A stretch of DNA of 33,755 nucleotides from positions 1 to 33,755 of IMG/VR virus record IMGVR_UViG_3300001533_002268, one strand, 5' to 3'. The stretch's first letter is position 1. Each line of letters starts with the position of its first letter. A program made the position numbers and the translations under genes. Under the pieces are notes generated by a model. That model had not been told where the DNA came from. It did not search any database and saw only the letters and a list, made by a program, of their open reading frames with translations. The stretch comes from a virus. Shown here in pieces: positions 20,432 through 31,100 of this stretch.

Positions 20432-21532
20432 ATGAATAATACAAGAGAATTTACAGAATTACTTAAAGGTTGTCGTCCTGTTAAGGATAGTGATGGTAAC
20501 ATCATAATTCAATCAATTATGAATATGCAAATTGTATGTTTAACAACTGATGCTGAATATTCATTGGATACTCGTTTTGCAAATCCACTAACGGCTTTAA
20601 GTGCAGGGAATCAACGTTATGGTGAAATTAATTTTCAAAATAATGAAAATAAAGAAGTTATTATACCAACACAAATGGCTGTAATGACTAAACAATCTGC
20701 ACAAAATCATGGTATGATTAAAGCAGGTTATATTAATAAAAAAGATAGCGTTACTTATCATGATGCTGGCTGTGTTCAAGGTTTACAAACAGGACATTTT
20801 CGTAATACTTCTGAATTTAGAATGATTCCAGTAAGTATTCGTGAAATGCTTTTTGATAGTATTGGTGTGACAGATGATTATTCAAAAATTTATCCTGCAA
20901 TTGAAAAACTAGGTTATGAAACTCGTTCAAATACAGGGAATTATTTGGATAAGTATTTTAATAAGTACGATAAAAAACTTGAACAGTTTATTGCTCATTT
21001 TGAGCGTCCAAAAAACCTTATTGGTGTAATTGTTTTAGTTGATGGCGAAATTGTTGCAATTGATAAATTTCCATCATTTACATATGCAGAACAGGTTTGG
21101 GATTTAATGATTCGTGATTGTTATGGTGCATTAGCTATTATGAGTGAGTTAAAAGATAGGTCTTCTAATGAAGAATTTACTTCAACATATAAAGAAGTAA
21201 AGAAAAATCATCAAGAAAACATCATTAATTTACTTGAAAAAGCATTGAAGAAAACAAAAGCTAAAATGACTGCTGATGTTGAAGAAAAGATTCAAGAATT
21301 ACTTGATTTAACTTTCGATGCAAAACTTGATAACGAAGGTAATTCATCAGGTAGTCGTGCTCCAAAATCATATGTTCTTAAAACTGAAGGCTACGTTGGA
21401 CAAGTAATTACTGAAAATGAATATAATCATCTTGTGAGTGTAGTTAAAAGGGATAAATTTGACCCAAATGCACTTCGAGAAGTAAATGAGTTAAGAAAAA
21501 AAGCTCGTAGACAAGATAAATTCAGTCTTTAG
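20432..21532 (+). CDS. ARPP-1-like protein
   Basis: The 366-residue protein resembles the ARPP-1 domain (Pfam DUF6569-type) as I remember it. There is a strand-rich centre with SVTYHDAGCVQGLQTG and EFRMIPVSIREMLF, where the family has an IPVSCVE-type turn, then a helical linker. The characteristic end is IGVIVLVDGEIVAIDKFPS followed by VWDLMIRDCYGALAI, which matches the family's pattern of G-x-V-V-A-x-x-G-x-x-V-x-x-D-x-F, then W-x-K-L-x-x-S-Y-A. ARPP-1 domains were described computationally in RNA-repair and conflict operons. A helical, charged C-terminal tail (about 265-366) is added here. It forms a two-gene operon with the vWA protein and ends at a strong terminator. Confidence 0.6.
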   Translation: MNNTREFTELLKGCRPVKDSDGNIIIQSIMNMQIVCLTTDAEYSLDTRFANPLTALSAGNQRYGEINFQNNENKEVIIPTQMAVMTKQSAQNHGMIKAGYINKKDSVTYHDAGCVQGLQTGHFRNTSEFRMIPVSIREMLFDSIGVTDDYSKIYPAIEKLGYETRSNTGNYLDKYFNKYDKKLEQFIAHFERPKNLIGVIVLVDGEIVAIDKFPSFTYAEQVWDLMIRDCYGALAIMSELKDRSSNEEFTSTYKEVKKNHQENIINLLEKALKKTKAKMTADVEEKIQELLDLTFDAKLDNEGNSSGSRAPKSYVLKTEGYVGQVITENEYNHLVSVVKRDKFDPNALREVNELRKKARRQDKFSL

Positions 21533-21553
21533 TTAAACATAAATTCTGATTTT

Positions 21554-21587
21554 AAACCCCGTAAGAAATTTCTTACGGGGTTTTTTT
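21554..21587 (+). terminator. Rho-independent terminator after ARPP-1-like gene
   Basis: CCCCGTAAGAAA pairs with TTTCTTACGGGG without a loop gap beyond the turn, preceded by AAA and followed by seven T. It separates the vWA/ARPP-1 operon from the tail genes. Confidence 0.95.
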
Positions 21588-21618
21588 GTTTTCTATGATT
21601 TTTAATTAATTTCTTTTG

Positions 21619-21654
21619 TATTTATTATAAATATAACTGAACAATGATGTTCAG
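21619..21654 (+). promoter_or_regulatory. Candidate late promoter plus 5' leader hairpin
   Basis: GTATTTATTATAAATA at 21619-21634 contains TATAAATA (21626-21633), the exact T4 late promoter core. Four bases later a perfect hairpin CTGAAC-AATGAT-GTTCAG (21637-21654) would form at the very 5' end of the mRNA, as in stabilised phage messages. The remaining 60 bases before the ATG at 21719 include a GGGG string and an A-rich run. Confidence 0.45.
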
Positions 21655-21718
21655 ATTTATTAATTAGGGGTACGGTCAGATATTTAACTAAATAATCGTA
21701 AATAATAAATATAAAAAT

Positions 21719-22861
21719 ATGGCGTTTTTTGCTCGTCCGAATTTGGACAATATACAATTTAAACAATTAAAAGATAGTGTTTTAACATTATCTGGACAAA
21801 CTCAAATTGGAACAACCAGTGGTTTAACATTAAGTGATGGAGTTGGTGGAAATGTTATAGTTACTGCAAGTGGTGCATCAAATAATTTTGATGTATTAAC
21901 ATATTGTAATGGTATTATTAGTTTACAACCACCAACAGCGAGTGGTGGTACTGGTATTTATGATTGTTCTTCACCAACAACATGTGCTGTTGGTGGTTTA
22001 CCTGCTGGTAGTGCAATTTATGGTAGTGGTATAACAACAATTCTTGAATGTATATTAGTTCCAACATTATATCCTACTTTAACAGACCCAAGTATTAGTT
22101 CGTTTGAAATAAGTCCGACATCATTATTATATGAAGTTGGTTCATGTCCTACTATTAGTGGTACTGTTAATTTTGACGCAGGTTGTATAAACCCACAATA
22201 TTCATCAGCGTGTGATTGTAGAAGTAATGGTACTCGATGTTATACTTATTTAGTTAAAGGCTTACCTTATGAATGTGTTACTAATTCTCCAAGTAACTCA
22301 TATACTTTTGACCCTATTTCTATTAGTAATGGTTCAAATAGTTTATCTGCAACAGTTTATTATTGTAGTGGAGTACAACCTAAAGATAGTAATGGTGTTG
22401 ATTATTGTTCTCCGCTATCGGCAGGAAATACAAGTGCATCACAAATAAATATTTGTGGATTATATCCTTGGTATTGGGGTATTGAAGCAAGTGGTGGTGC
22501 TTCAGCAGGTATTAATAAACCAACAACAGCATGTATTAAGTCATTGATTACGGGTGGAACTGCAACTAAAGTTGTTGCTAATAGTGATAATAGTTTATTT
22601 GTTAAGTTTAATTCAACAAGTGATGATTATTTATGGTTTGCAATACCAGAAACTAGTACATCAAAAACATGTTGGTATGAAACTCCATTAAATAATGGTA
22701 GTATTGGTGGAAGCTCTAATTTATTTCCAAATCCTACTTTAGTAAGTGGTATTACATCATCAAGTCCTGCATGGAGTGGTCAAACATATAAGATTTATAT
22801 AAGTAATTATCAAACAAAATCACCAACAGAATCAGATTTAAATATGGAATTAAGAAATTAA
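21719..22861 (+). CDS. Cysteine-rich tail fibre/adhesin protein, 380 aa
   Basis: The protein starts with a short fibre-like region (LTLSGQTQIGTTSGLTLSDG), continues with an Ig-like unit (about 120-240, PSISSFEISPTSLLYEVGSC) and ends with a beta-rich domain (about 250-380, WYWGIEASGGASAG and DDYLWFAIPETS). Many cysteines are present (CDCRSNGTRCY and similar), unusual for a cytoplasmically assembled phage protein. The same order of a fibre part, a PTLxxSS-type unit and a C-terminal domain with aromatic strand pairs recurs in the next gene, so the two are probably paralogues. It is the first gene after the late-type promoter at 21619. A tail-fibre or receptor-binding role is inferred. Confidence 0.6.
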   Translation: MAFFARPNLDNIQFKQLKDSVLTLSGQTQIGTTSGLTLSDGVGGNVIVTASGASNNFDVLTYCNGIISLQPPTASGGTGIYDCSSPTTCAVGGLPAGSAIYGSGITTILECILVPTLYPTLTDPSISSFEISPTSLLYEVGSCPTISGTVNFDAGCINPQYSSACDCRSNGTRCYTYLVKGLPYECVTNSPSNSYTFDPISISNGSNSLSATVYYCSGVQPKDSNGVDYCSPLSAGNTSASQINICGLYPWYWGIEASGGASAGINKPTTACIKSLITGGTATKVVANSDNSLFVKFNSTSDDYLWFAIPETSTSKTCWYETPLNNGSIGGSSNLFPNPTLVSGITSSSPAWSGQTYKIYISNYQTKSPTESDLNMELRN

Positions 22862-22873
22862 AAAAATATAAAT

Positions 22874-25102
22874 ATGTCAATAAAATTAAATGATAATATT
22901 AAAATTAATGCAGGTAAACCTAGTGAATCAAAATATCTTAGTACTGGTAATACTGCATATTTATCAATAAATGAAGTAAATTCACAAATAGCTATTTCTG
23001 AAAGATATCTTGGATTAACTGTTTTAATTGATAGTGGTGCAACAAATATTGAGCATTGGTATAAAGAAGGAGTTAGTGATACTGATTTAATCGAGAAAAA
23101 GTTTTCATCTGAACAACCAACTGGTGATTTTGTCACTGGTGCAACTAATTTAGGTTATTTTAGTGGTCAAACTGGAATACAAAAACTTAATTTATTAGGA
23201 TTTCCAACAACACCTGTTGATTTCAATGGTTATTATTATTCGGAATATAATTGGTATTATAGTGATGCTGATGGTATTATCAGAATAGGAAGTCCTACGT
23301 ATAACGGACCACTTCGTAGAGCATATGTTGATGCAACAAGAACAAAATCATGGATTTATGATGTTGGTACTTCTGCATGGATTTTAAGTAATAATGATGT
23401 AAGTGCAAATGTTGGTAATTCAATTGTTGATTATGGTTATGATGGTAGTGGATATACTGAAACAGAATGGTCTGGATTTACAACAAATGGTTCGACATCA
23501 ATTGATGCTGAAGGTAGCCTAACAACTGGTGATACATTAACAATTGGTAACCCTGTTTTTGCAACAAAATCAAATCAAAATTTAAATTTAAGAACAATAA
23601 TAAATGACACACCAGATTTTTTAAATATTACATCAGATGAAAATTATATACATTTTTCTGGAGTGTCATCAGTACTTAGTGCAAGTAATTATGGAACAGG
23701 TATTGGTGTTTATAGTGGTACAACAGATAATCATTTAAAATTCAGGACATTAGTTCAAAGCGGTGATACATCAATTACTCAACAATCAGATGGTAGTATT
23801 ATTATTTATAGTAGTTCTGATGGTAGTGCTGATGCAATTACTGGTGTAACTAATTTAGGTGTTGGTGCTACTGTTTATACTGGTACAACCAATAGAAATA
23901 TACAATTAAGAACATTTGTTGGTAGTGGTAGTACAATAATTACTGAAAGTGGTGATAGTATTATAGTCGGGTCAACTGGTGGTGGTACTGTCTTTACTGA
24001 AGATATTACAGTTAGTATTGCTAGTGGTAAAACATTTGGTAAATATGAAAATGGTGATATTATTCCTGCTAGTGGTAAAACGCCTAATCAAGTAATATTG
24101 ATGTCATTAGCTGAAGCACTTGAACCAACAGTTAATTTAAGTTCTTCTTCAACTGATGTCGAATTTGGTGAGTCAGGAAAAACAGTTGATGTTACGTTTT
24201 CATATACAATTAATACATTAGGTGCAGGTGCAGCAAGTGCTATTCTTGAATGGAGGCGAGGAAATACTGGTTCATGGGTAACTTTAAATTCAGATACTGG
24301 CGACACATCATATTTTCATTATATTGATGATAGTGCTAATAGATTTAATACCGATGTTATTAATTATAGATATACTGTTGTTGATACTGAAGGTGCAAGT
24401 AAACAAGTAACACATGATGTTACACCACAGGCATATGCAGCACCATCAATGTCATTAACGTTAAATGGTAGTGTTACAAGTCCAGAAACTCAAAATATAA
24501 GAGAAAAGGGTAATGTTACTGGTGGTATTTCATCTGGAAGTATTGATGGAAATAATAGACCATTAGTACGTATTACAGACTGGATTCTTGAAAGAAGATA
24601 TGATGGTGGTAGTTGGACTACATTGGCTTCAGATACTGGTTTAAGTGCATTAAGTATATCAATACCAAGTACTTCAGATAATACGATTCCAACAAGTGCA
24701 ACAACTGTTGATTATCGAATAACATATACTGATGAATATACAACAGGTAATGGTGGTGCTCAAGCAATTACATTTAAATATTATTCATTTTATGGTTATA
24801 ATACATCAACATCATTAACAAGTTCTCAAATTCAAGCATTAGCTAATAAGAAATTTTTGAGTTCACAAGTTATGACAGATACATTTACAGCATTTGAACT
24901 CGAATATACATATTATAGTTATCCATCAACATATGATGATATTACAAGTATCATATTAGATGGAGTAACACCTATTTTAGGTGCATTTATAAAACTTTCA
25001 AATGTAAATGTCACAAATAGTTATGGTGAATCACTTATATATAAAGTTTATAAGAGCAATTCACCGGGTGCGTTTACCGATAACGAAGTAGCATTTAGTT
25101 AA
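22874..25102 (+). CDS. Tail fibre/adhesin protein with Ig-like units, 742 aa
   Basis: The N-terminal 150 residues are specific (LSTGNTAYLSINEVNSQIAIS, then YYSEYNWYYSDADG). A repeated fibre motif follows: FSGVSSVLSASNYGTGIGVYSGT, then ITGVTNLGVGATVYTGTTNRN, each carrying NLRT/QLRT-type strands. From about residue 395 come two Ig-like units (VNLSSSSTDVEFGESGKTVDVTF, SMSLTLNGSVTSPETQNIREKG), and the end is a domain with FTAFELEYTYYSYPSTYDD. The last two parts match the layout of the preceding protein. No signal peptide. It starts 12 bases after the previous stop in the same operon. A long host-binding fibre component is the likely role. Confidence 0.65.
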   Translation: MSIKLNDNIKINAGKPSESKYLSTGNTAYLSINEVNSQIAISERYLGLTVLIDSGATNIEHWYKEGVSDTDLIEKKFSSEQPTGDFVTGATNLGYFSGQTGIQKLNLLGFPTTPVDFNGYYYSEYNWYYSDADGIIRIGSPTYNGPLRRAYVDATRTKSWIYDVGTSAWILSNNDVSANVGNSIVDYGYDGSGYTETEWSGFTTNGSTSIDAEGSLTTGDTLTIGNPVFATKSNQNLNLRTIINDTPDFLNITSDENYIHFSGVSSVLSASNYGTGIGVYSGTTDNHLKFRTLVQSGDTSITQQSDGSIIIYSSSDGSADAITGVTNLGVGATVYTGTTNRNIQLRTFVGSGSTIITESGDSIIVGSTGGGTVFTEDITVSIASGKTFGKYENGDIIPASGKTPNQVILMSLAEALEPTVNLSSSSTDVEFGESGKTVDVTFSYTINTLGAGAASAILEWRRGNTGSWVTLNSDTGDTSYFHYIDDSANRFNTDVINYRYTVVDTEGASKQVTHDVTPQAYAAPSMSLTLNGSVTSPETQNIREKGNVTGGISSGSIDGNNRPLVRITDWILERRYDGGSWTTLASDTGLSALSISIPSTSDNTIPTSATTVDYRITYTDEYTTGNGGAQAITFKYYSFYGYNTSTSLTSSQIQALANKKFLSSQVMTDTFTAFELEYTYYSYPSTYDDITSIILDGVTPILGAFIKLSNVNVTNSYGESLIYKVYKSNSPGAFTDNEVAFS

Positions 25103-25129
25103 TAATAATGAAATTTAAAATTTATAACA

Positions 25130-28100
25130 ATGGCAATTAAAAGACCAGACATATACAAACATAATAACCCAGCATATAGTATTGCTGATAGTGACTTCAT
25201 AAGAGGTGGGTTTAGAACAGGTGTAGCAGACCTAACAGCATTATATTCGTTAGACCCATCACCTTCTACACCTGACCAATTTAAAGAACATTCAACAATT
25301 GTTTATGTAAGTGGTGAAACAAAATATTATGTATTAGTTGATATAACTAATATTAGTAATGCCAGTGGATGGAATGAATTTCAAGTTGGAGGTAGTTCAG
25401 CTAGAATTACTGGTGGTACTAATGGTTTAAGTACTTTAGGTGCTAATATTGTATTAGGTGGTGATTTAACTGGTAATACAACAATTAACGCTGATAATAA
25501 TGATTTATTAATAACTAATGTAAATGATTTTCAGGTAAGTACTAGTGGTAGTACTAATTTAATTGGTGTTGATACAACAGGAATTTTATTATCAACATCA
25601 GGTAGTTCAGTTAGTATGGAAACTAGTGAAGGTCTTATTTATGGTGGTGATTATAATTCAAATAATCCTAAATGGATACCAACAAAATCATATGTTGATG
25701 GAGTTGCAATTGGGTTAAATCTTGAAGAAGCTGTATATGTTGCAACAACAAATGATGATGGTAATTTACCTTTAAGTGGTGATTCAGGAACTATTGATGG
25801 ATTTGACATAACTGGAATTATATCAACTAATAATAGAATTTTAGTTAAAAACCAAATAGATGAATCTGAAAACGGGATATATTCAGCAAATACAGGTGAT
25901 TGGGGTCGTACTAATGATTATGACTTTAGTCCAGCAGATGAAATTGCTAATGGTGATTTAATTCCTGTAATAACTGGTGATACTCAATATAATTCATTAT
26001 GGGCACAAACAGTTACAAATCCAATTGCTAGTGGAGATTCATTAACATTTACTTTATTTAATCTTCCAATAAAATATATCGCTGGAACAGGTATCGATAT
26101 AACAACAAATATTATTAATGTTGATGGAGCAAGTCTTGCTGGTAATAGTATTTCTTGGACAGGTACAAGTGGTAATGAAACATTTAATGTTGATATAACA
26201 ACAGGTACTTTAAGTACTGCTTTAAATAATAAACTTGATATTACTGATTTTAATTCATTTACAGGTACAACATTACCTAATAATTATTACAATAAAACAG
26301 AAATTAATAGTTATACTGCTGCAACAGATACACTAATTGATACTAAATTAGATACTACAATTTTTACTACTTATACTGCTGCAACAGATACAATTATAAT
26401 TAATGCAATTACTGGTGGAACTAATATTGGTGGTGGTAATGAAATATTTAGTGGAGCATCTCAACATATTGGTTATTTTAGAACAATTGTTGGTACTGGT
26501 ACAACAATAGTATCCACTGTTGATGATAAAATAATTATTTCTGGAACATGTAATATTGGTGGAGCAACAAATGGTATTCAACATTTTAGTGGTGATACAT
26601 ATTTTGGACTTGGTGGTGAATTAATTCAAGACACAACAATTTATGGTGCATATGTACTTAATTTAGGTAATGTTGCTTCAGGATTAACAGCAATAAGTGC
26701 TATTACACCAACATTTCGTGTTGGAAGTGCAAATGGAAATTCAAGTATAAATTTTCTTCATGATGAAGACACACCTCATTATGATGTGTGTTTATATGGT
26801 CAAAATGCTAATTCAAATGCAAATATTGTTCTTGATGTTGATATAAATGATGGATGTTTTATTGTTAATACAGCACCAAATAATATATGTAAAAGTAATT
26901 TATCATTAAAAACAACAAATGATAATACTGCAATATTTAATGTCAGTAGTATAAATGATAGTTTAATATATAATAATGAGGCTTGGATTTCTAGTTCATG
27001 TAGAATGACTTGTGAATCAATCATAAATATATTTGATTCAGCATTGAATATTAAATCAATAATGAACTATGATAATAGAAGTTTTACATTTAGTATTGAT
27101 AATTCAACAATATTAGACATTCTTTCTGGTGGTACTGCAAGATATGGAAGTAATGTAGTACTTAATAACGATTGTGATTTAGTACATAAATGGTATGTTG
27201 ATAATGCAGCAGGAAGTATTAGTGGTAGTAATGGTTTAACACGTGTTGATGATAATATAACGCTTGGCGGTACATTAACTGGCAATACTTGTATTGATGG
27301 TGATAGTTATGGTTTGACATTAAGTGGTTTAACTCATTTTTGTGTTGATTCTCAATTAGGTAATTTTAATGTAATTAGTATGTCTGTACCATCAAGTACA
27401 ATATACCAAGAAGCATGTAATATTTGTGCTGTTCTTGGTGATGGTAATTTAGATTTATATGATAATATAGGTAATAAACAAATTGAACTAGCTGTTGGTG
27501 GTGATATTAGATTTTGTAATCTTACTGCTAAAACAACAGAAACTGATGTTGTTTATATAAATTCAAGTACTGGTAGATTAGTAAGTGGTGCAACAATTAA
27601 TACTGTAACAGCAAATAACGGTTTATGTAAAATCGGTGATAATATTGTATTAGGTGGTGATTTAACTGGTAATACAACAATAAACGGTCTTGATACACAC
27701 AACTTAACTTTAGATAATATCAATAATTTATCATTATGTAGTAATAGTGTAACAACATGTGCTACAACTGAAATGTTAATAAGAACACCAAATTTTAGTT
27801 TACATAATGGTATAAATAATGTTATGTTAATTACAAGCTCATGCAATATATTGACTGATACAACAAATTCTAAAGGTTTTGCATATGCTGACGACTATTC
27901 AATATCTGGTAGCACAAATCCACGTTGGATTCCTGATAATGAGTATGTAACTGGTTTGACTTCTAACTTTATTAATACTGCTTCTAATGGTTTAATAAAA
28001 ACAGGAACTGATATTAAATTAGGTGGTAGTTTATGTGAAGATACAAATATTTGTCTTGGTGGTTTAACTCCATATAGTTTTTTAATTAAAAATAGTGGGA

Positions 28101-31100
28101 CGACAACATGTAGTGTTGGTGATTTCAATTCAACATCAATAAATCTATGTGTTAGTGATGTTAATTCACCATATCAATCAGGTAAAATATGTACGACTTT
28201 TAATAATACAATTATTTCTAATGGTTTTACCAATTGTTATAGTTGTGTTGATTTAGCAAATGCGTCAATAAATATTATGTTTTGTGGTAATAATTCATCA
28301 TTTATTGTTACAGATGCTACAACAACACAAAAAGGTATTGAATATGCTGCTGATTATAGTGATACGTTTGTTAATGAATCATTAATTACTAAAAGATATG
28401 CTGATAATTGTGTTGATTCTTCTATAAGTGGAATTACATCAACAGTAATAACTGGAGCAACTAATGGTCTTACAAAAGATGGTCAGGATGTAAAATTGGG
28501 TGGAATTTTAAGTGAAACTACTACTATTAGTGGTGGAAGTCAAACAATTAATTTTGGTACTGATACATCACAAATTGGTTTTAATATATGTGGTAGTCTT
28601 ATTTCTGATGGTGCTATTGTTTCATTAACAGGTGATAGAGGTGATTTATATATGGATACTTGCTGTAGTACATTATCATCGTGCTTTGATTCAACTAATT
28701 TTAGTAAAATATGTGTTAATCAACAAGGTATTGCTATTGATTTTGGTTCTAATAATACAGAATCTATGTGGTATTGTGGTGATTATTCAAATAATTTTAC
28801 ATTACGTAGTATTCCTGATGTTGCATATGTGACTGGTTTAACAAGTTCAATCGAAACTGATTTATCTCAATCAATTACTGGAGCAACAAATGGTTTAACA
28901 AAAACTGGACAAGATGTTGAATTAGGTGGAACATTAATTACTGATACTGTTATTAATTTAAATAATGGTAATTGTTTTCAATTATGTGATACGGGATTAG
29001 CAACATCATATATTTTTGATAATACTGGTGTTACTTTAAATAATAATAATTCAATATTCAAAATAGGAAATACTGGTAATAATTATAAATTAACTCATTG
29101 CAGTGGAAGTAATGTTAATTTAAGTCTAAGTGGATTGACTTACGGTGGTAATTATGAAAGTAATTTTAATCCTCATACACTTGTTACAAAAAATTATGTT
29201 GATAATGCTACTGGTGGTATTGATGCAAATAATGGTTTAACTAGACAAGGTGATAATATTGTTTTAGGTGGTGCTTTAACTGGTGATACAAATATTAGTG
29301 GCACAGATATATTAACTGTTTCATCTCCATATATTGCAAGTGATGTTCAATATATGATTTTTGATAAAGCTCCAAGTATTAGCGGTCATGTTGAAGGTAG
29401 ATTATATTATAATAATTGTCAACTTAATTTTGATAGAGAAGTGTCAGGTGTAACAACACAACTTGGTGAAGAACAAGTAGTTAGAGTTGAAAATAAAACT
29501 GGTGATTTAATACCTAATGGTAGTGTTGTTTATGTAAATGGTGTATCTCTTGAAAGTAGTTTACCAACAGTTGCTCTTGCTGATGCAGTTGATTTTGAAA
29601 AGGCAACACAAACTATTGGTATTACAACTCAAGACATTTCAAATAATAATGAAGGTTATGTTACTGTACTTGGTGTTGTTCATGACGTTAATACCAATGG
29701 ATTTGCAGAAGGAACTTTATTATGGTTAAGTACTACAAGTGGAACTTTCACAGATATACGTCCAGACTATCCAAATTATAGTGTTAGTATTGGTATTGTA
29801 ACGAAAACTAGTACAAGTGATGGTGAAATATATGTTAAAATATTATATGTTCCTAATTATACTGAATATGGTTTATTTACTGGATATACTGCAAGTACAA
29901 ATACTGCTCTTGATTTAAAATTAGATACTTCAATATTTAATTCATATTCTTCAACAACAAATAATAGATTAGATGTTATTGAAGAAGTAACTGATATAGC
30001 ACTTACTGGTGCAACAAATGGTTTATGTGCTTTTGATGGTAGAAATGTTACATTAGGTGGTAGTTTAACTCAAACAACAACAATTAGTGGTGATTATGAC
30101 TTTACTGTTGGAACTAGTCAAGATATTTGTTTAGTAACAACAGAAACAAAAAATATTGGTTTTAATACAAAATCAAATGGTTCTATATATATGAAATCAC
30201 AAAGTGGAACTGTTGACGGTAGTGATATGACAGATGCCGTAGGTATAACACTTGATTATAACGGTGGTGTTGGAATGCTCGTTACTGATAATAGACCAAC
30301 ACCTCGTGGTTTAGAATATAAAGATAATTATTCATTAACATATAATAATCATTCATTAGTTGATAAATATTATGTTGATAGTATTGCAACAGGGTTAAAT
30401 GTTATTGCTGCAACATATGTTGCAACAACAAATGATGATGGTAATTTATCGTTAAGTGGTGATTCAGGAATAATTGACGATGTTGCTGTTAGTACAATTA
30501 TTTCAGAAAATAATAGAATTTTAGTTAAAAACCAAACAGATTTATCTGAAAATGGTATATATTCTGCAAGTACAGGTAATTGGGGTCGTACTGATGATTA
30601 TGATTTTAGTCCAACTAATGAGATTAGTAATGGTGATTTAATTCCTGTAATTTATGGTACAGATAATGGTAATAGTCAATGGATAAATATAAGTACCAAT
30701 CCAATTTCTAGTGGTGATAGTATTATTTTTTCAATATTTACAAAACAACAAGGTGTTGTTGAAGGTGACGGTATTTGTGTTATAACAGATAATAATGATA
30801 AAGCGATATCAGTTAAATTATATCCAAGTAATTGTGGTTTGACTTTTGATTCAACTGCTCTTAAATTAGATTATAATGTATTTCGTTATGGTTTAACAAC
30901 TAATATAACAACTGGTTATGTTGATGTTAATGCATGTATTAGTGCACCAATTAGTACTGCAATTCCAGTTAGAATGGATACTGGTGATACATCTGCTTTA
31001 TATGTTGATAGAAATGATTTTAGTTATACAACAGCAGCAAACGGTTTAAGTAAAGTTGGATGTGATGTTATTCTTGGTGGTGTATTATGTACTGGTACTA

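Noticed and set aside
26348-28128. Several minus-strand frames of 70-100 codons opposite the giant fibre gene
   Set aside because: They arise from the repeated, stop-poor coding pattern of the fibre gene on the other strand and resemble no protein family.
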